Part shown: positions 27,071-35,771 of the stretch, piece after piece | Numbering within the stretch: position 1 is the first letter of the stretch | How the letters are laid out: every line of letters starts with the position of its first letter | From: Tepidamorphaceae bacterium | GTDB lineage: Bacteria; Pseudomonadota; Alphaproteobacteria; Rhizobiales; JAKSCL01 | NCBI GenBank assembly: GCA_028289445.1 | Contig: JANQPO010000017.1 | Location: forward strand, 697,142-761,141 | Direction: 5' to 3' | DNA length: 64,000 nucleotides | Translations under genes and position numbers: made by a program | Notes under the pieces: generated by a model | Seen by the model: the letters and a program-made list of their open reading frames with translations, nothing else | What the model was told of the DNA's origin: nothing | Database searches by the model: none

Positions 27071-27523
27071 TCAGCGTGTCGATGGGCCCTGTGTGAACGC
27101 AATGCTTGGGTCGGACGAGTGCTTCACATCGTCGCTGAGAATGTCGACCCAGCCATGTTTGCGGTGTTCGTAGACGGAAAATCGCGGCGATGGAAACTCG
27201 GGATCGGCAAAGGCGCCAACGGGTACCGCGACGACACCAGGCCATCCCTCGATGACATAGGCCAGCGTTGAACCGCATTTCGGGCAGAACCGGTAAGTGG
27301 CGCGGTGGCCACTGTCGGCTATCCGTTCCCAAACCGCAAACTCGCCCGATACGGTGACCTGGTCCTCCGGCCAGCGTGCTTGTGTCGCAAAGGCGCTTCC
27401 GCTCCTTCTCTGACACGCCAGGCAATGGCAGACGGAAACGCGGACCGGTTCACCAACGCACTCCGCCTTAAGCTGCCCGCATCGGCAGGTCGCGACGCGG
27501 GTGCTTGTTCTTGTGTCGTCCAT
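27071..27523 (-). CDS. GFA-family zinc protein (CENP-V/Gfa fold)
   Basis: A 150-aa glutathione-dependent formaldehyde-activating enzyme family protein. Zinc cysteines are visible in ATCRCGQLK, CHCLACQRRSG and RFCPKCGSTL. The family name does not prove a formaldehyde activity; most members are unassigned. ATG 27523 is chosen; a TTG two codons upstream is also open. A second GFA protein of the same family lies at 61965-62381. Confidence 0.85.
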   Translation of the reverse strand: MDDTRTSTRVATCRCGQLKAECVGEPVRVSVCHCLACQRRSGSAFATQARWPEDQVTVSGEFAVWERIADSGHRATYRFCPKCGSTLAYVIEGWPGVVAVPVGAFADPEFPSPRFSVYEHRKHGWVDILSDDVKHSSDPSIAFTQGPSTR

Positions 27524-27715
27524 GCTCAACTCGCTTAATTGGGATAAGGGACACAGTGCAGATTACTGGAAGGCACGCCGACGCCAAACTTGAGGTGCCG
27601 ATGACGTTTCCGCCTCGTTGCGTTCCGCATGGAACCGGTCTGTCATTCATCTCACGTCGGTGTCGTCATCCTGTGCTATCGTTTGCTCGGGCTGGGTAGG
27701 TGAGGAGAATTCGCC

Positions 27716-28204
27716 ATGGCCGTGACACTCGATATCCAGCAACCTCAGCCGTTTGATCTCGTCGACCATACCATCCTAATCGCCGGCAACGCCGTCGCGT
27801 TTGAAGGCACGTTATCTATCCGCGTTTCGGAAGGTCACGACGAATACGCGTCCTTCACGCAGGTCGGGGCGTTGGCGCTCCGGCAATTCCAGGGATCGAT
27901 CACGATCCCAGAGGACAATACCTTCAAGCTTACACGGCTGTTTCTGACGCTGGCCGACGACACCGGCAACGAGGACGGTCCAAAGGTGATCATCCCGGTC
28001 TTGTTTGGTCCGAAGATTCTACCGGGTTACGGCGGCTACCGGCCCTATATCGTGAAGCCGGGTGACAATCTGACCAAGATCGCGCAGTCGGAGTACGGCA
28101 ATGATGATTTTCAGCCGATCTTCCAGGCGAACCAGCACATCATCAACGATCCGAATCTGATCTTCCCGGGTCAAGTGCTACGCATTCCGCGCAATGACGT
28201 GTAG
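27716..28204 (+). CDS. Gmad2-LysM domain protein
   Basis: A 162-aa protein with an N-terminal Gmad2-type immunoglobulin-like domain (about 10-105, with AVAFEGTLSIRVSEG and LRQFQGSITIP) and a C-terminal LysM domain (about 110-160, YIVKPGDNLTKIA). LysM normally binds peptidoglycan, but no signal peptide is seen at this start (MAVTLDIQQP). A GAGGAG ribosome site precedes the ATG. It may be exported unusually or the domains may have another role. It converges on a secreted repeat protein. Confidence 0.78.
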   Translation: MAVTLDIQQPQPFDLVDHTILIAGNAVAFEGTLSIRVSEGHDEYASFTQVGALALRQFQGSITIPEDNTFKLTRLFLTLADDTGNEDGPKVIIPVLFGPKILPGYGGYRPYIVKPGDNLTKIAQSEYGNDDFQPIFQANQHIINDPNLIFPGQVLRIPRNDV

Positions 28205-28219
28205 GGGCTCAGAGGATCG

Positions 28220-29173
28220 CTATTCCGCCAACAACTCAACCTCGCGGTCGATCCCGGCTTCGACGTTGAAGGTCTTGTTGTAGATCTCGTCGTCGTGTCG
28301 GGCGATCGCCTCGTACTCGCCTTCGGCAAGCACATAGGTGGGGAAGGCACCGATGGTTTCCGTCACGGTGTCGCCGCCGGGCGTCAAAACGTTCCACTGG
28401 GTGTTGGCAAGGGCTTCGCCGCCCGATTCCGTCACGAGCTTCAATGTGACGCTGGCCGCGCGATGCATAACTGTTGCATCGGTGATCTTGCCGGCCTCGA
28501 CTTTGACGTCGGCTCGTACGATGGCGTTGGCGTCGCCGTAGTGGCTGACGATGTGATAGGTGCCGGCCGTGAGCCTGATCAGCTTGCCGACGTCATTCGT
28601 CTCCGCGATGAACTTACGGTCGCCGTAATCATCCTGCTCCGACGAGTAGATTGAGAATGTGACGTCTTCGACACTGGATCGGGCGCCGCGACCGAGGTCG
28701 GCCCAAATCCGCAAGCCACCGGCGTCCAGGTTGAGCGTCTCCGAAACATCGCTGTCGATGAGCGCCACGCTTCGCGTCGCCTGCGCGCGTCCATAGGCGG
28801 CATGCACGATGTAGGAGCCCGACGTTAGACGAATGCTCGGCCGAGCATCTTCCGACTTTACAATGAGCGGGTATTGTCCCGCTTGGTTTGGCTTGGCCGA
28901 ATAAACCCGCCACACAAGACCGAAGGTGATCGGCTCGCCCTCCTCAACCAGTGTCGCGGAGAGCTGGAGTGTCGGTTCTATACCCGGCCGCAACTCAATC
29001 GGCTTACCCGCGTCAGCCTCGCTTGGGGCAAGTTGCACTGGAGCGGTGGCATCGTCGCTTTGGGCACGAGCCGGTGCGGCTGCAATGAGCGCTGCCGCAA
29101 CGCCCAGCCAGAGCGCGCGCGCCCAGGACTTGCGAACAGGCCCATTCTTATGCCTCCTAGCCACAGCCGACAT
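28220..29173 (-). CDS. Secreted protein with three beta-sandwich-like repeats
   Basis: A 317-aa protein with a signal peptide (about 1-38, ending APARAQ). The rest contains three related stretches of about 75-80 residues sharing W.VYS/FSIYS/QWNVL, then L..G.Y ... H/R-rich ends (LTSGSYIV, LTAGTYHIV, LAEGEYEAI). These look like repeated Ig/PEGA-like modules. ATG 29173 has GGGAG 9 bp upstream; 29182 has no spacing for it. Function unknown; binding at the cell surface is likely. Its start lies only 33 bp from that of the divergent flavin reductase. Confidence 0.68.
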   Translation of the reverse strand: MSAVARRHKNGPVRKSWARALWLGVAAALIAAAPARAQSDDATAPVQLAPSEADAGKPIELRPGIEPTLQLSATLVEEGEPITFGLVWRVYSAKPNQAGQYPLIVKSEDARPSIRLTSGSYIVHAAYGRAQATRSVALIDSDVSETLNLDAGGLRIWADLGRGARSSVEDVTFSIYSSEQDDYGDRKFIAETNDVGKLIRLTAGTYHIVSHYGDANAIVRADVKVEAGKITDATVMHRAASVTLKLVTESGGEALANTQWNVLTPGGDTVTETIGAFPTYVLAEGEYEAIARHDDEIYNKTFNVEAGIDREVELLAE

Positions 29174-29206
29174 TCGACTCATCTCCCAACAAAGGCATCT
29201 GCCCCC

Positions 29207-29809
29207 ATGTACTACGATGCGATCGTTAACGATCACGGTCTGCCACACGATCCCTTCAAGGCACTGGTCGCGCCAAGGCCTATCGGTTGGATCTCAAGCC
29301 TTGCCGCCGATGGCGCCGTCAATCTGGCGCCCTATAGTTTTTTCAACGCGTTGTCGAACCGGCCAAACATCGTCATGTTCGCGTCCAATGTCTACAAGGA
29401 TAGTGTGCGCAATGTCGATGAAACGGGCGAATTCGTCTGCAACATGGCGACATATGCGCTGCGTGAGCCGATGAACGCCACGAGCGCGCCTGTTGGTCCC
29501 GATGTCAACGAGTTCGAAATCGCCGGTCTGACGCCGGCGCCGTGCCGCGCTGTCAAACCGCCGCGCGTTGCGGAAAGTCCGGCGGCCTTGGAGTGCAGAC
29601 ACCTCCAAACGATCGAACTCAATGACCTTAACGGGCAAAGCGTCGGCAGTTGGGTCGTGCTCGGCCAAGTCGTCGGCATTCATATCGACGACGAAGTGAT
29701 TGTCGACGGCGCGGTCGACGTGACGCGGTACAAACCGCTCGCTCGGCTGGGCTACACGGATTATGTGGCTGTCGATACCGTGTTTTCGATTGCGAGGCCC
29801 TCAGCCTAA
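29207..29809 (+). CDS. Flavin reductase-like FMN-binding protein
   Basis: A 200-aa flavin reductase-like domain protein (FMN-binding split barrel). The sequence PRPIGWISSLAADGAVNLAPYSFFN at the N-terminus and the conserved NVDETGEFVCNMAT are typical. Members reduce flavins for monooxygenases or act as uncharacterised FMN oxidoreductases. The ribosome site is weak. A perfect 10-bp hairpin follows 15 bp after the stop. Confidence 0.85.
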   Translation: MYYDAIVNDHGLPHDPFKALVAPRPIGWISSLAADGAVNLAPYSFFNALSNRPNIVMFASNVYKDSVRNVDETGEFVCNMATYALREPMNATSAPVGPDVNEFEIAGLTPAPCRAVKPPRVAESPAALECRHLQTIELNDLNGQSVGSWVVLGQVVGIHIDDEVIVDGAVDVTRYKPLARLGYTDYVAVDTVFSIARPSA

Positions 29810-29823
29810 GTCCGAGGGCGAGT

Positions 29824-29851
29824 GGTGTGAAGGCCTCGCGACCTTCACACC
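29824..29851. terminator. Hairpin between converging flavin reductase and fasciclin genes
   Basis: GGTGTGAAGG and CCTTCACACC form a perfect 10-bp stem with an 8-nt loop (CCTCGCGA) between two gene ends (29809 and 29860). No clear T-run follows in either direction. Probably a bidirectional transcription stop. Confidence 0.5.
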
Positions 29852-29859
29852 GATGCGCC

Positions 29860-30345
29860 TCAGCTGTCCGGCAGCATCACCTTGTCGATGACATGGATGA
29901 TGCCGTTATCAGCCTGGATGTCGGCTGCAACGACATTGGCCTGGTCGACGGTTACGCCCGACGACGACTTGGTGACGGCCAACAGGCGGTCGCCTTCGCC
30001 CTTGATCGTCTTGACGTGAATCGTCCGGCCGGGAAGCTGGTTCGACGCCAGCTCGCGCGGCAGTACATGATAGCTAAGTACCGCGATGAGTTGGTCCTTG
30101 TTCTCAGGCTTCAGAAGCGTGTCGACCGTGCCGGCAGGCAGCGCCGCAAACGCATCGTCAGTCGGGGCAAACACGGTGAGATTTTCGCCGGTCGCCAACG
30201 CATCGGCCAGACCGGCGGCCTTGGCCGCGGTCAAAAGTGTGTTGAACGTGCCAGCACCCTGAGCAACTTCGACGATGTTGTCGGCGGACGCAGCGGTTGC
30301 CGACAGGGCGAGCGCCAGGGTGGCGCCAAGAGCGATCTTGCGCAT
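29860..30345 (-). CDS. Secreted fasciclin (FAS1) domain protein
   Basis: A 161-aa protein with a signal peptide (MRKIALGATLALALSATAASA) and one FAS1 domain. The conserved H1 and H2 boxes are visible as NLTVFAPTDDAFAALPAG and NGIIHVIDKVMLP, and YHVLP lies between them. FAS1 proteins mediate adhesion or polymer binding. A GGAGG ribosome site precedes the ATG. Upstream (30385-30397) lies a 13-bp symmetric repeat. Confidence 0.88.
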   Translation of the reverse strand: MRKIALGATLALALSATAASADNIVEVAQGAGTFNTLLTAAKAAGLADALATGENLTVFAPTDDAFAALPAGTVDTLLKPENKDQLIAVLSYHVLPRELASNQLPGRTIHVKTIKGEGDRLLAVTKSSSGVTVDQANVVAADIQADNGIIHVIDKVMLPDS

Positions 30346-30384
30346 AACTTTCCTCCAATGGATGTCTGTCCGCCCCCTGGGGCG

Positions 30385-30397
30385 GTCCGTAACGGAC
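30385..30397. promoter_or_regulatory. Symmetric GTCCGT-A-ACGGAC repeat upstream of fasciclin gene
   Basis: Perfect 6-bp arms around one central base, about 40 bp upstream of the fasciclin start on its strand. A neighbouring CCGCCCC..GGGGCGG repeat (30370-30385) lies between it and the gene. Possible operator; no regulator is adjacent. Confidence 0.3.
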
Positions 30398-30477
30398 GCG
30401 TGTGCGCACGTTATCTGCTTTACGGTCAGCTTCAGGGCTGGATTAGCGGAGCGACAGTTTAATCGGCCCTGCGACGT

Positions 30478-31347
30478 TCACGAATTCGCGAGCCTTGCCA
30501 GTGTGCGTTCGGCCTGGCGCAGATGCGGCCGGTCGATCATTCGCCCGTCCAGCGAGATGACGCCGACGCCCGGCGCCGCCTCGAATGCCTCGACGATTCG
30601 CTTCGCCTCGGCGATAGTTTCGGACGATGGGGTGAAGACGTCATTGATGACGGCCACCTGATCCGGGTGGATCGCTAGCTTGCCGTCGAATCCATCGCGG
30701 CGCGCTTCGGCCGCTTCCTCGGCGAGGCCGTCGAGATTGCGGAAATCGGTGAAGACCGTATCGATGGCCAACACATCTGCAGCCCGTGCGCCGGCAAGGC
30801 ACAACGTGCGGGCGAGGCGGTAAGGGTCAGCATAGGTGCCGTCGTCCCGCCGGTTGGTCTCAGCACCCAAGTCCGCCGATAGATCCTCCGCGCCCCAGGC
30901 CATTGCGGAAAGCCGTGGGCTCGATCCCGCATAGGTACCCAACTCGAATAAAGACCCAGCCGTCTCGGTCGCCACGATCGCGATCGCTGTCGCGCCGTCG
31001 TCGATGCCGGCTTCGGCCTCTGCGACTTTGAGATAGTGGTCGAGCTTGACGACGTCGGCCCCGCCGCCACTCTTCGGCAGCATCACACCGGTCGGGGCAT
31101 GCGGGATCACGGCGGCCAGATCGGCATCCAACAGGTCCGTATCGAACGCATTGATGCGAACAAAGACAGTTGCGGACTTCGCCAATGCACCGTCTTGAAG
31201 CGCGGCCGCGGTGATTTCGCGTGCCGCAGCCTTGCGATCGATCGCAACGGCGTCCTCCAGGTCGATGATGACGATATCCGCCCCGGCGGAGGCAGCCTTT
31301 TCGAGCTTGCGCTCGCTGTCGCCTGGAACGAAGAGCCAAGATCGCAT
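30478..31347 (-). CDS. HpcH/HpaI-type CoA ester lyase (CitE/Mcl-like)
   Basis: A 289-aa TIM-barrel lyase that splits or forms beta-hydroxyacyl-CoA esters such as malyl-CoA, methylmalyl-CoA or citramalyl-CoA. Conserved elements are RSWLFVPG at the N-terminus, IDLEDAV (Mg-binding Glu), MLPK and WGAEDLSADLGAE. The start ATG follows the MaoC stop directly (no gap), so the two are co-translated. The substrate cannot be decided; a hydratase plus lyase pair suggests a C4-C5 acyl-CoA pathway. Confidence 0.85.
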   Translation of the reverse strand: MRSWLFVPGDSERKLEKAASAGADIVIIDLEDAVAIDRKAAAREITAAALQDGALAKSATVFVRINAFDTDLLDADLAAVIPHAPTGVMLPKSGGGADVVKLDHYLKVAEAEAGIDDGATAIAIVATETAGSLFELGTYAGSSPRLSAMAWGAEDLSADLGAETNRRDDGTYADPYRLARTLCLAGARAADVLAIDTVFTDFRNLDGLAEEAAEARRDGFDGKLAIHPDQVAVINDVFTPSSETIAEAKRIVEAFEAAPGVGVISLDGRMIDRPHLRQAERTLARLANS

Positions 31348-31815
31348 CTAGGCGTCGTCCCCACTTGGCTTTTTGCGCATGAAGGCCTGCCGTCGGCAGA
31401 TCGCCACCAGATCGTCCGTCTGCTTGAAGGCCTTGTGCTCGAACTCAACGATCCCGGCGTCGGGCCGCGAGTTGCTCTCGCGCTTGGAAATGACCTCGGT
31501 CGTCACGTGCACGGTGTCGCCATGAAAGAGCGGTTTCGGGAAGCGGACTTCGGTCATTCCGAGATTGGCGATCGTCGTGCCGAGCGTGGTGTCGTTGACG
31601 GAGATGCCGATCATCAGACCCAGCGTGAACAACGAATTGACCAAGGGCTGCCCAAACTCGGTCTTCTCCGCGCAAAAATGAAAGTCGATATGCAGCGGCT
31701 GCGGATTGTGGGTCATGGTCGAAAAGAGGACGTTGTCCATCTCCGTGACCGTCCGGCGGATAGGGTGGTCAAAGACCTGACCAATCTCGAATTCTTCGTA
31801 GTACTGCCCCTGCAT
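31348..31815 (-). CDS. MaoC-like dehydratase
   Basis: A 155-aa hot-dog fold enoyl-CoA hydratase. The hydratase motif is seen as SFSTMTHNPQPLHID-like sequence (N37-P38 and H42), with the typical HGDTVHVTTEV later. GGGAGGTGG precedes the ATG at 31815, which is preferred over an ATG 26 codons earlier. It is much shorter than the double-hot-dog mesaconyl-CoA hydratase, so the specific reaction is unknown. It sits directly before the CoA ester lyase gene. Confidence 0.85.
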   Translation of the reverse strand: MQGQYYEEFEIGQVFDHPIRRTVTEMDNVLFSTMTHNPQPLHIDFHFCAEKTEFGQPLVNSLFTLGLMIGISVNDTTLGTTIANLGMTEVRFPKPLFHGDTVHVTTEVISKRESNSRPDAGIVEFEHKAFKQTDDLVAICRRQAFMRKKPSGDDA

Positions 31816-31892
31816 GGCCACCTCCCGCTTAACGTCGCATTTACCATAATCGCAATAGCGTTCTAACCTCTTGGGCACAATACGGGCGCGCA

Positions 31893-33017
31893 ATGGGGTT
31901 CTTCTCCGCAGTCGAGGGCAACGCGCAGGTCACAACGGCGCTTAAACGGGCGAGCCGGTCGACGGGTACCGCCTTCGACTATCTGTTTCGCACGGCGATG
32001 CGTGAAAGCAGCATGAACCCCAAGGCCAAGGCGCGCACGTCAAGCGCTGCCGGTCTCTTTCAGTTCATCGAGAGCACCTGGCTCCAAACGGTCAAGGAGT
32101 CTGGGGCCAAGCACGGCCTGAAGAAATACGCCGACCAGATCACCAAGACGCGCGACGGGCGCTACGTTGTATCCGACCCGGCTGCGCGAAAGGAAATCCT
32201 CTCGCTGCGATTCGATCCGCGAACTGCGGCTGTCATGGCTGGCGCGCTGACGGAGCGCAATGGCGACTTCCTGGAAAGCCGCATCGGTCGCGACGCGACC
32301 GAATCTGAACTCTACATGGCCCATTTCATGGGTGCTCGTGGCGCGGGCAGGCTTATCGAGCTGACCGAATCATCGCCTGACGCCCGCGCCGACCGCTTCT
32401 TTCCCAAGGAGGCGCGCGCCAACAAGCCGATTTTCTACAAGAAGGGCGGTCGCCCGCGCACCATCCGCGAAGTCTATGCCCAGCTAGGATCCCACCACGG
32501 CGCCGATGCCGCGCCGGCACCCATGCCCGCGAAGCGCCCGGCGCCGGTCAAGGCCGACACACGGGTTGCTTCCATTCAGGAGGCTGCAAAGCCGGAACGG
32601 GTTGATCAACCCATCTTCGATCTCCTCGGCTTCTTCAGGCGCCGTGATGATGCGCCCGAGGCCGCAAAGCAGGGTGAGACTCTCTTCGACGATTTCTATG
32701 CGGACGCTGGCGAGCAACGCGGCGCTCCGCGCTTTCTGGCAGGCTTTTGGAACACCGATGGGCCGCAAATCCCCGATTCGGTGTCTGCCGCCCTTCGGTC
32801 GACCGGATCGGTGTCGGGCGTAGCTGCTTCTGAAGACGCATCGGTCCCAGTGCCGCAGCCGCGCCCTGACAGCGCAACAAGCGTCACGACGAAGCCCGTC
32901 GCACCTGTCGAAGCCGTCCTATCGCAGTGGATGGAATCGGCAGCCAAGGGCGCCGTCGGCCGCCCGCTCGATCTTGCCGAAGCCGCCCGTCTTTACGGCG
33001 GCTCATCACATCGTTAG
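31893..33017 (+). CDS. Lytic transglycosylase (SLT domain) protein
   Basis: A 374-aa protein with an N-terminal SLT-type lysozyme-like domain (about 25-200): catalytic E38 in RTAMRESSMNP, then AAGLFQFIESTW and YMAHFMGARG. This cuts peptidoglycan glycan strands. The C-terminal half (200-374) is Pro/Ala-rich and low in structure. No classical signal peptide is visible, as in several alphaproteobacterial relatives. It diverges from MaoC. Confidence 0.85.
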   Translation: MGFFSAVEGNAQVTTALKRASRSTGTAFDYLFRTAMRESSMNPKAKARTSSAAGLFQFIESTWLQTVKESGAKHGLKKYADQITKTRDGRYVVSDPAARKEILSLRFDPRTAAVMAGALTERNGDFLESRIGRDATESELYMAHFMGARGAGRLIELTESSPDARADRFFPKEARANKPIFYKKGGRPRTIREVYAQLGSHHGADAAPAPMPAKRPAPVKADTRVASIQEAAKPERVDQPIFDLLGFFRRRDDAPEAAKQGETLFDDFYADAGEQRGAPRFLAGFWNTDGPQIPDSVSAALRSTGSVSGVAASEDASVPVPQPRPDSATSVTTKPVAPVEAVLSQWMESAAKGAVGRPLDLAEAARLYGGSSHR

Positions 33018-33137
33018 CCCGACCTCATTTTTCGCTTTACAGACCCCCAGATTTTGCCGCAGCGTGGAGATCGCTTCGGGCGCTGATATCTGAGTCGCGG
33101 CGCACCGGCTGGCCCACTCGTCTGGTGAGATACCGCG

Positions 33138-34448
33138 ATGATCCAGGATGCAGTCCGCAGCGTCTGGGCGCTCTTCCTCGGTATTGCGATTTTAATGATC
33201 GGCAACGGGTTGCAAGGCTCGCTGCTCGGCATTCGCGCCAATATCGAGGGCTTTGAGACCGCGATCATCGGCATCGTCATGGCCGGCTACTATATCGGCT
33301 TCCTGATTTCGTCTGTCATCACGCCGCGCCTGGTCTCGCGGGTCGGCCATATCCGGGTCTTCGCCGCCTATGCGTCGCTCGCGTCGGCGTCGATTTTGGT
33401 TCACACCCTGGTCCCGAACCCATGGGCCTGGATGTTCCTGCGGTTTCTCACCGGCATCGCAATCGCCGGCCTCTACGTGGTGTCGGAAAGCTGGCTGAAC
33501 CAGACCGCGACCAATGAAACGCGCGGCAAGATCTTCTCGATCTACATGATGATTGTGTCGGGCTTCATGGCGCTCGGTCAGTTCGTGCTGCCGCTTGCCG
33601 ATCCAGCCGGTCCGGTGTTGTTCATCGTCGTCTCGATCTTGGTGTCGGTGGCGCTTATTCCGATCTCGCTGTCAAACACACCGGCACCAACGATCCTGCA
33701 ATATGAGACGCTGCGCTTGCGGGAGATTTACCGGCTATCGCCTCTTGGGGTGGTCGGCTGCTTTATGTGCGGGATAGCGCAGGGCGGACTGTTCTCCATG
33801 GGGCCGGTCTATGCCGCCGAGATCGGGATGGGATCGGCTGAAATCGCGCTCTTCATGAGCCTTCCATTCGTCGGCCTCCTGCTTATCCAATATCCCATGG
33901 GGGCGTTGTCGGACCGCATTGATCGCAGGCGCGTAATCACATCGTGCGCGACCGTTGCTGCGCTGGCGGCTTGCGGCCTGGCGCTCGTCGGGACCGCGGG
34001 CGGCTTGCCTCTCTTTGCCCTGTTTATTGTCTATGGCGCGCTCGCCGCCGTCCTTTACGGCCTGTCCGTCGCGCATGCGAACGACTACGTGCCGACGGAA
34101 AAGGTGCTGCCGGCCAGCGCGATGTTGGTTTTGACCTATGCCGTCGGCTCGATCGTGGGCCCGGTCATCGCCGGTTATGGCATGAGCATTCTGGGGCCGC
34201 AGACACTGTTCTCGATTGGTGCCCTAATCCACGTCGGAATCGCCGTCTTCGCGCTCTACCGGATGACGCGTCGGCCAACCGTCGCTGCGGAAGACAGAGG
34301 TGAGTACGTGCCAATTGCGGCGCGCGCCACGCCGATCGCCGCGACGGCGGCCATCGAAGGCGCGATTGATGCCGCGGAGAGCGAGGGTGATTCGCCCGAT
34401 GACGAAGGCCCGCCTTTTGTCTCGGTAGAGCTCGACGACAAATCCTGA
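33138..34448 (+). CDS. MFS transporter (YcaD-like)
   Basis: A 436-aa major facilitator with twelve predicted helices. It has the inter-helix motif GALSDRIDRRRVI between the halves and a hydrophilic C-terminal tail (about 390-436) rich in acidic residues. The family (YcaD-type) has no settled substrate. Gap to the transglycosylase gene is 120 bp. Confidence 0.85.
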   Translation: MIQDAVRSVWALFLGIAILMIGNGLQGSLLGIRANIEGFETAIIGIVMAGYYIGFLISSVITPRLVSRVGHIRVFAAYASLASASILVHTLVPNPWAWMFLRFLTGIAIAGLYVVSESWLNQTATNETRGKIFSIYMMIVSGFMALGQFVLPLADPAGPVLFIVVSILVSVALIPISLSNTPAPTILQYETLRLREIYRLSPLGVVGCFMCGIAQGGLFSMGPVYAAEIGMGSAEIALFMSLPFVGLLLIQYPMGALSDRIDRRRVITSCATVAALAACGLALVGTAGGLPLFALFIVYGALAAVLYGLSVAHANDYVPTEKVLPASAMLVLTYAVGSIVGPVIAGYGMSILGPQTLFSIGALIHVGIAVFALYRMTRRPTVAAEDRGEYVPIAARATPIAATAAIEGAIDAAESEGDSPDDEGPPFVSVELDDKS

Positions 34449-34583
34449 ATTGGCAAGTTTCAACAGGAGTTTGCCCCGCATTTTGGCCGGAAAACGCTAC
34501 GGCGGCCCGCCGAGCGTTTATGGTAAAGGGAACGTTAAACATTCAGCCGGCACGATGCCCAAGGTCATCCAAAGGGGCAGACC

Positions 34584-35744
34584 ATGTTTATCGAACGCGC
34601 CATCGACCGGCTAAACAATCTTCCCATTCCAAGGCGTGCGCTCGCGCTGAACGCGCTCGCACGGTCGCTTCTCCATTCCAATCTTTCGACCGAAGAAATC
34701 TCGATGGCGGAACGCGCATTGTTGTGCGCTTTGGACGAACCGTCGGAGATCATCCGCCGGGCGGTCAGCGATGCATTGGCGAACGACCCGGCGGCACCGC
34801 GCAGCCTGGTCCATTTTCTTGCCAATGATCAGTTCTTCGTCGCTGAACCGGTGTTGGCGCATTCGCCTGTCTTGACGTGCGCTCAGCTTGTCGATCTGGT
34901 TGGCTTTGGCGACGATGCCGTGCAGCGCGTCATCGCCGCCCGCCAAAACGTTAGCGTTGCCGTTTCCGCCGCGCTCGGCGAGGTTGCTAGCGCCGAGGTC
35001 TGCTTGATCCTGCTGCGCAATCCGTCGGCCGACATGCTTGAATCGACGCTGCGGCGGATTGTCGAACGCCATGGATCGTTCTCGGAACTGCGTGAGGAAT
35101 TGCTGTCCTGGCCGGATCTGCCCGTCGATCTTCGACACGATCTGGTTGCTCAGCTTGGTGATGACCTAAAATCCCTTATCGCAGGCAAGAACTGGATGGG
35201 TCCGAACAAGATCGAAGCCATCGTCGGCGATGCCACGGAAAAGGCGGTGTTGAAAATCTTCGAAGAGGAAAGTCCCGACTCCGCGCGAGCGCTGGTTCAC
35301 CATTTGCACAGCACCGACAAGCTGACAGCCAAGCTGCTCATTCGCGCGGCCGTCACCGGCAATATCGTCGTGCTGGAAGCGGGGCTGGCCGTTTTGACCA
35401 ACCAGCCGCGCGGGCGTGTGTATGGCCTTTTGATGGACGGCGGAACGGGCGCCTTGCGCGCGCTTCTCAAGCGAGCCGGGATTGGCGAAAAGGTTCGCCC
35501 GCTCATGGTCACTGCGATCCAGGTCTATCGCGAACTGTGCAAGGAGTCGCTGACCGACGATTATCGCAAGCTTCGCCGCACCATGATCGAGCGGGTGATG
35601 ACCCGGTACGAGACCATGACCGATGCTGATTCGGAACAGATATTGGCGCTCCTGCATCGCTATGCCGCGGATGCCGCGCGGGATGAGGCTCGACGCGCTC
35701 GGTCCGACGCGCGTACCGATTCAACGCTTCAGATCGCGGCCTAG
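34584..35744 (+). CDS. DUF2336 protein
   Basis: A 386-aa alpha-helical, HEAT-like protein of the DUF2336 family, common in alphaproteobacteria. Features are ALDEPSEIIRRAVSDALAND near the start and LVHFLANDQFFVAEPVL. The family is often found near chemotaxis or PAS genes, and here an Hpt and receiver pair follows, converging on it. Function is unknown, perhaps a scaffold for signalling. AAGGGG precedes the ATG. Confidence 0.82.
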   Translation: MFIERAIDRLNNLPIPRRALALNALARSLLHSNLSTEEISMAERALLCALDEPSEIIRRAVSDALANDPAAPRSLVHFLANDQFFVAEPVLAHSPVLTCAQLVDLVGFGDDAVQRVIAARQNVSVAVSAALGEVASAEVCLILLRNPSADMLESTLRRIVERHGSFSELREELLSWPDLPVDLRHDLVAQLGDDLKSLIAGKNWMGPNKIEAIVGDATEKAVLKIFEEESPDSARALVHHLHSTDKLTAKLLIRAAVTGNIVVLEAGLAVLTNQPRGRVYGLLMDGGTGALRALLKRAGIGEKVRPLMVTAIQVYRELCKESLTDDYRKLRRTMIERVMTRYETMTDADSEQILALLHRYAADAARDEARRARSDARTDSTLQIAA

Positions 35745-35771
35745 TCTATGTGAAAGAATGGCTGTAACCGT

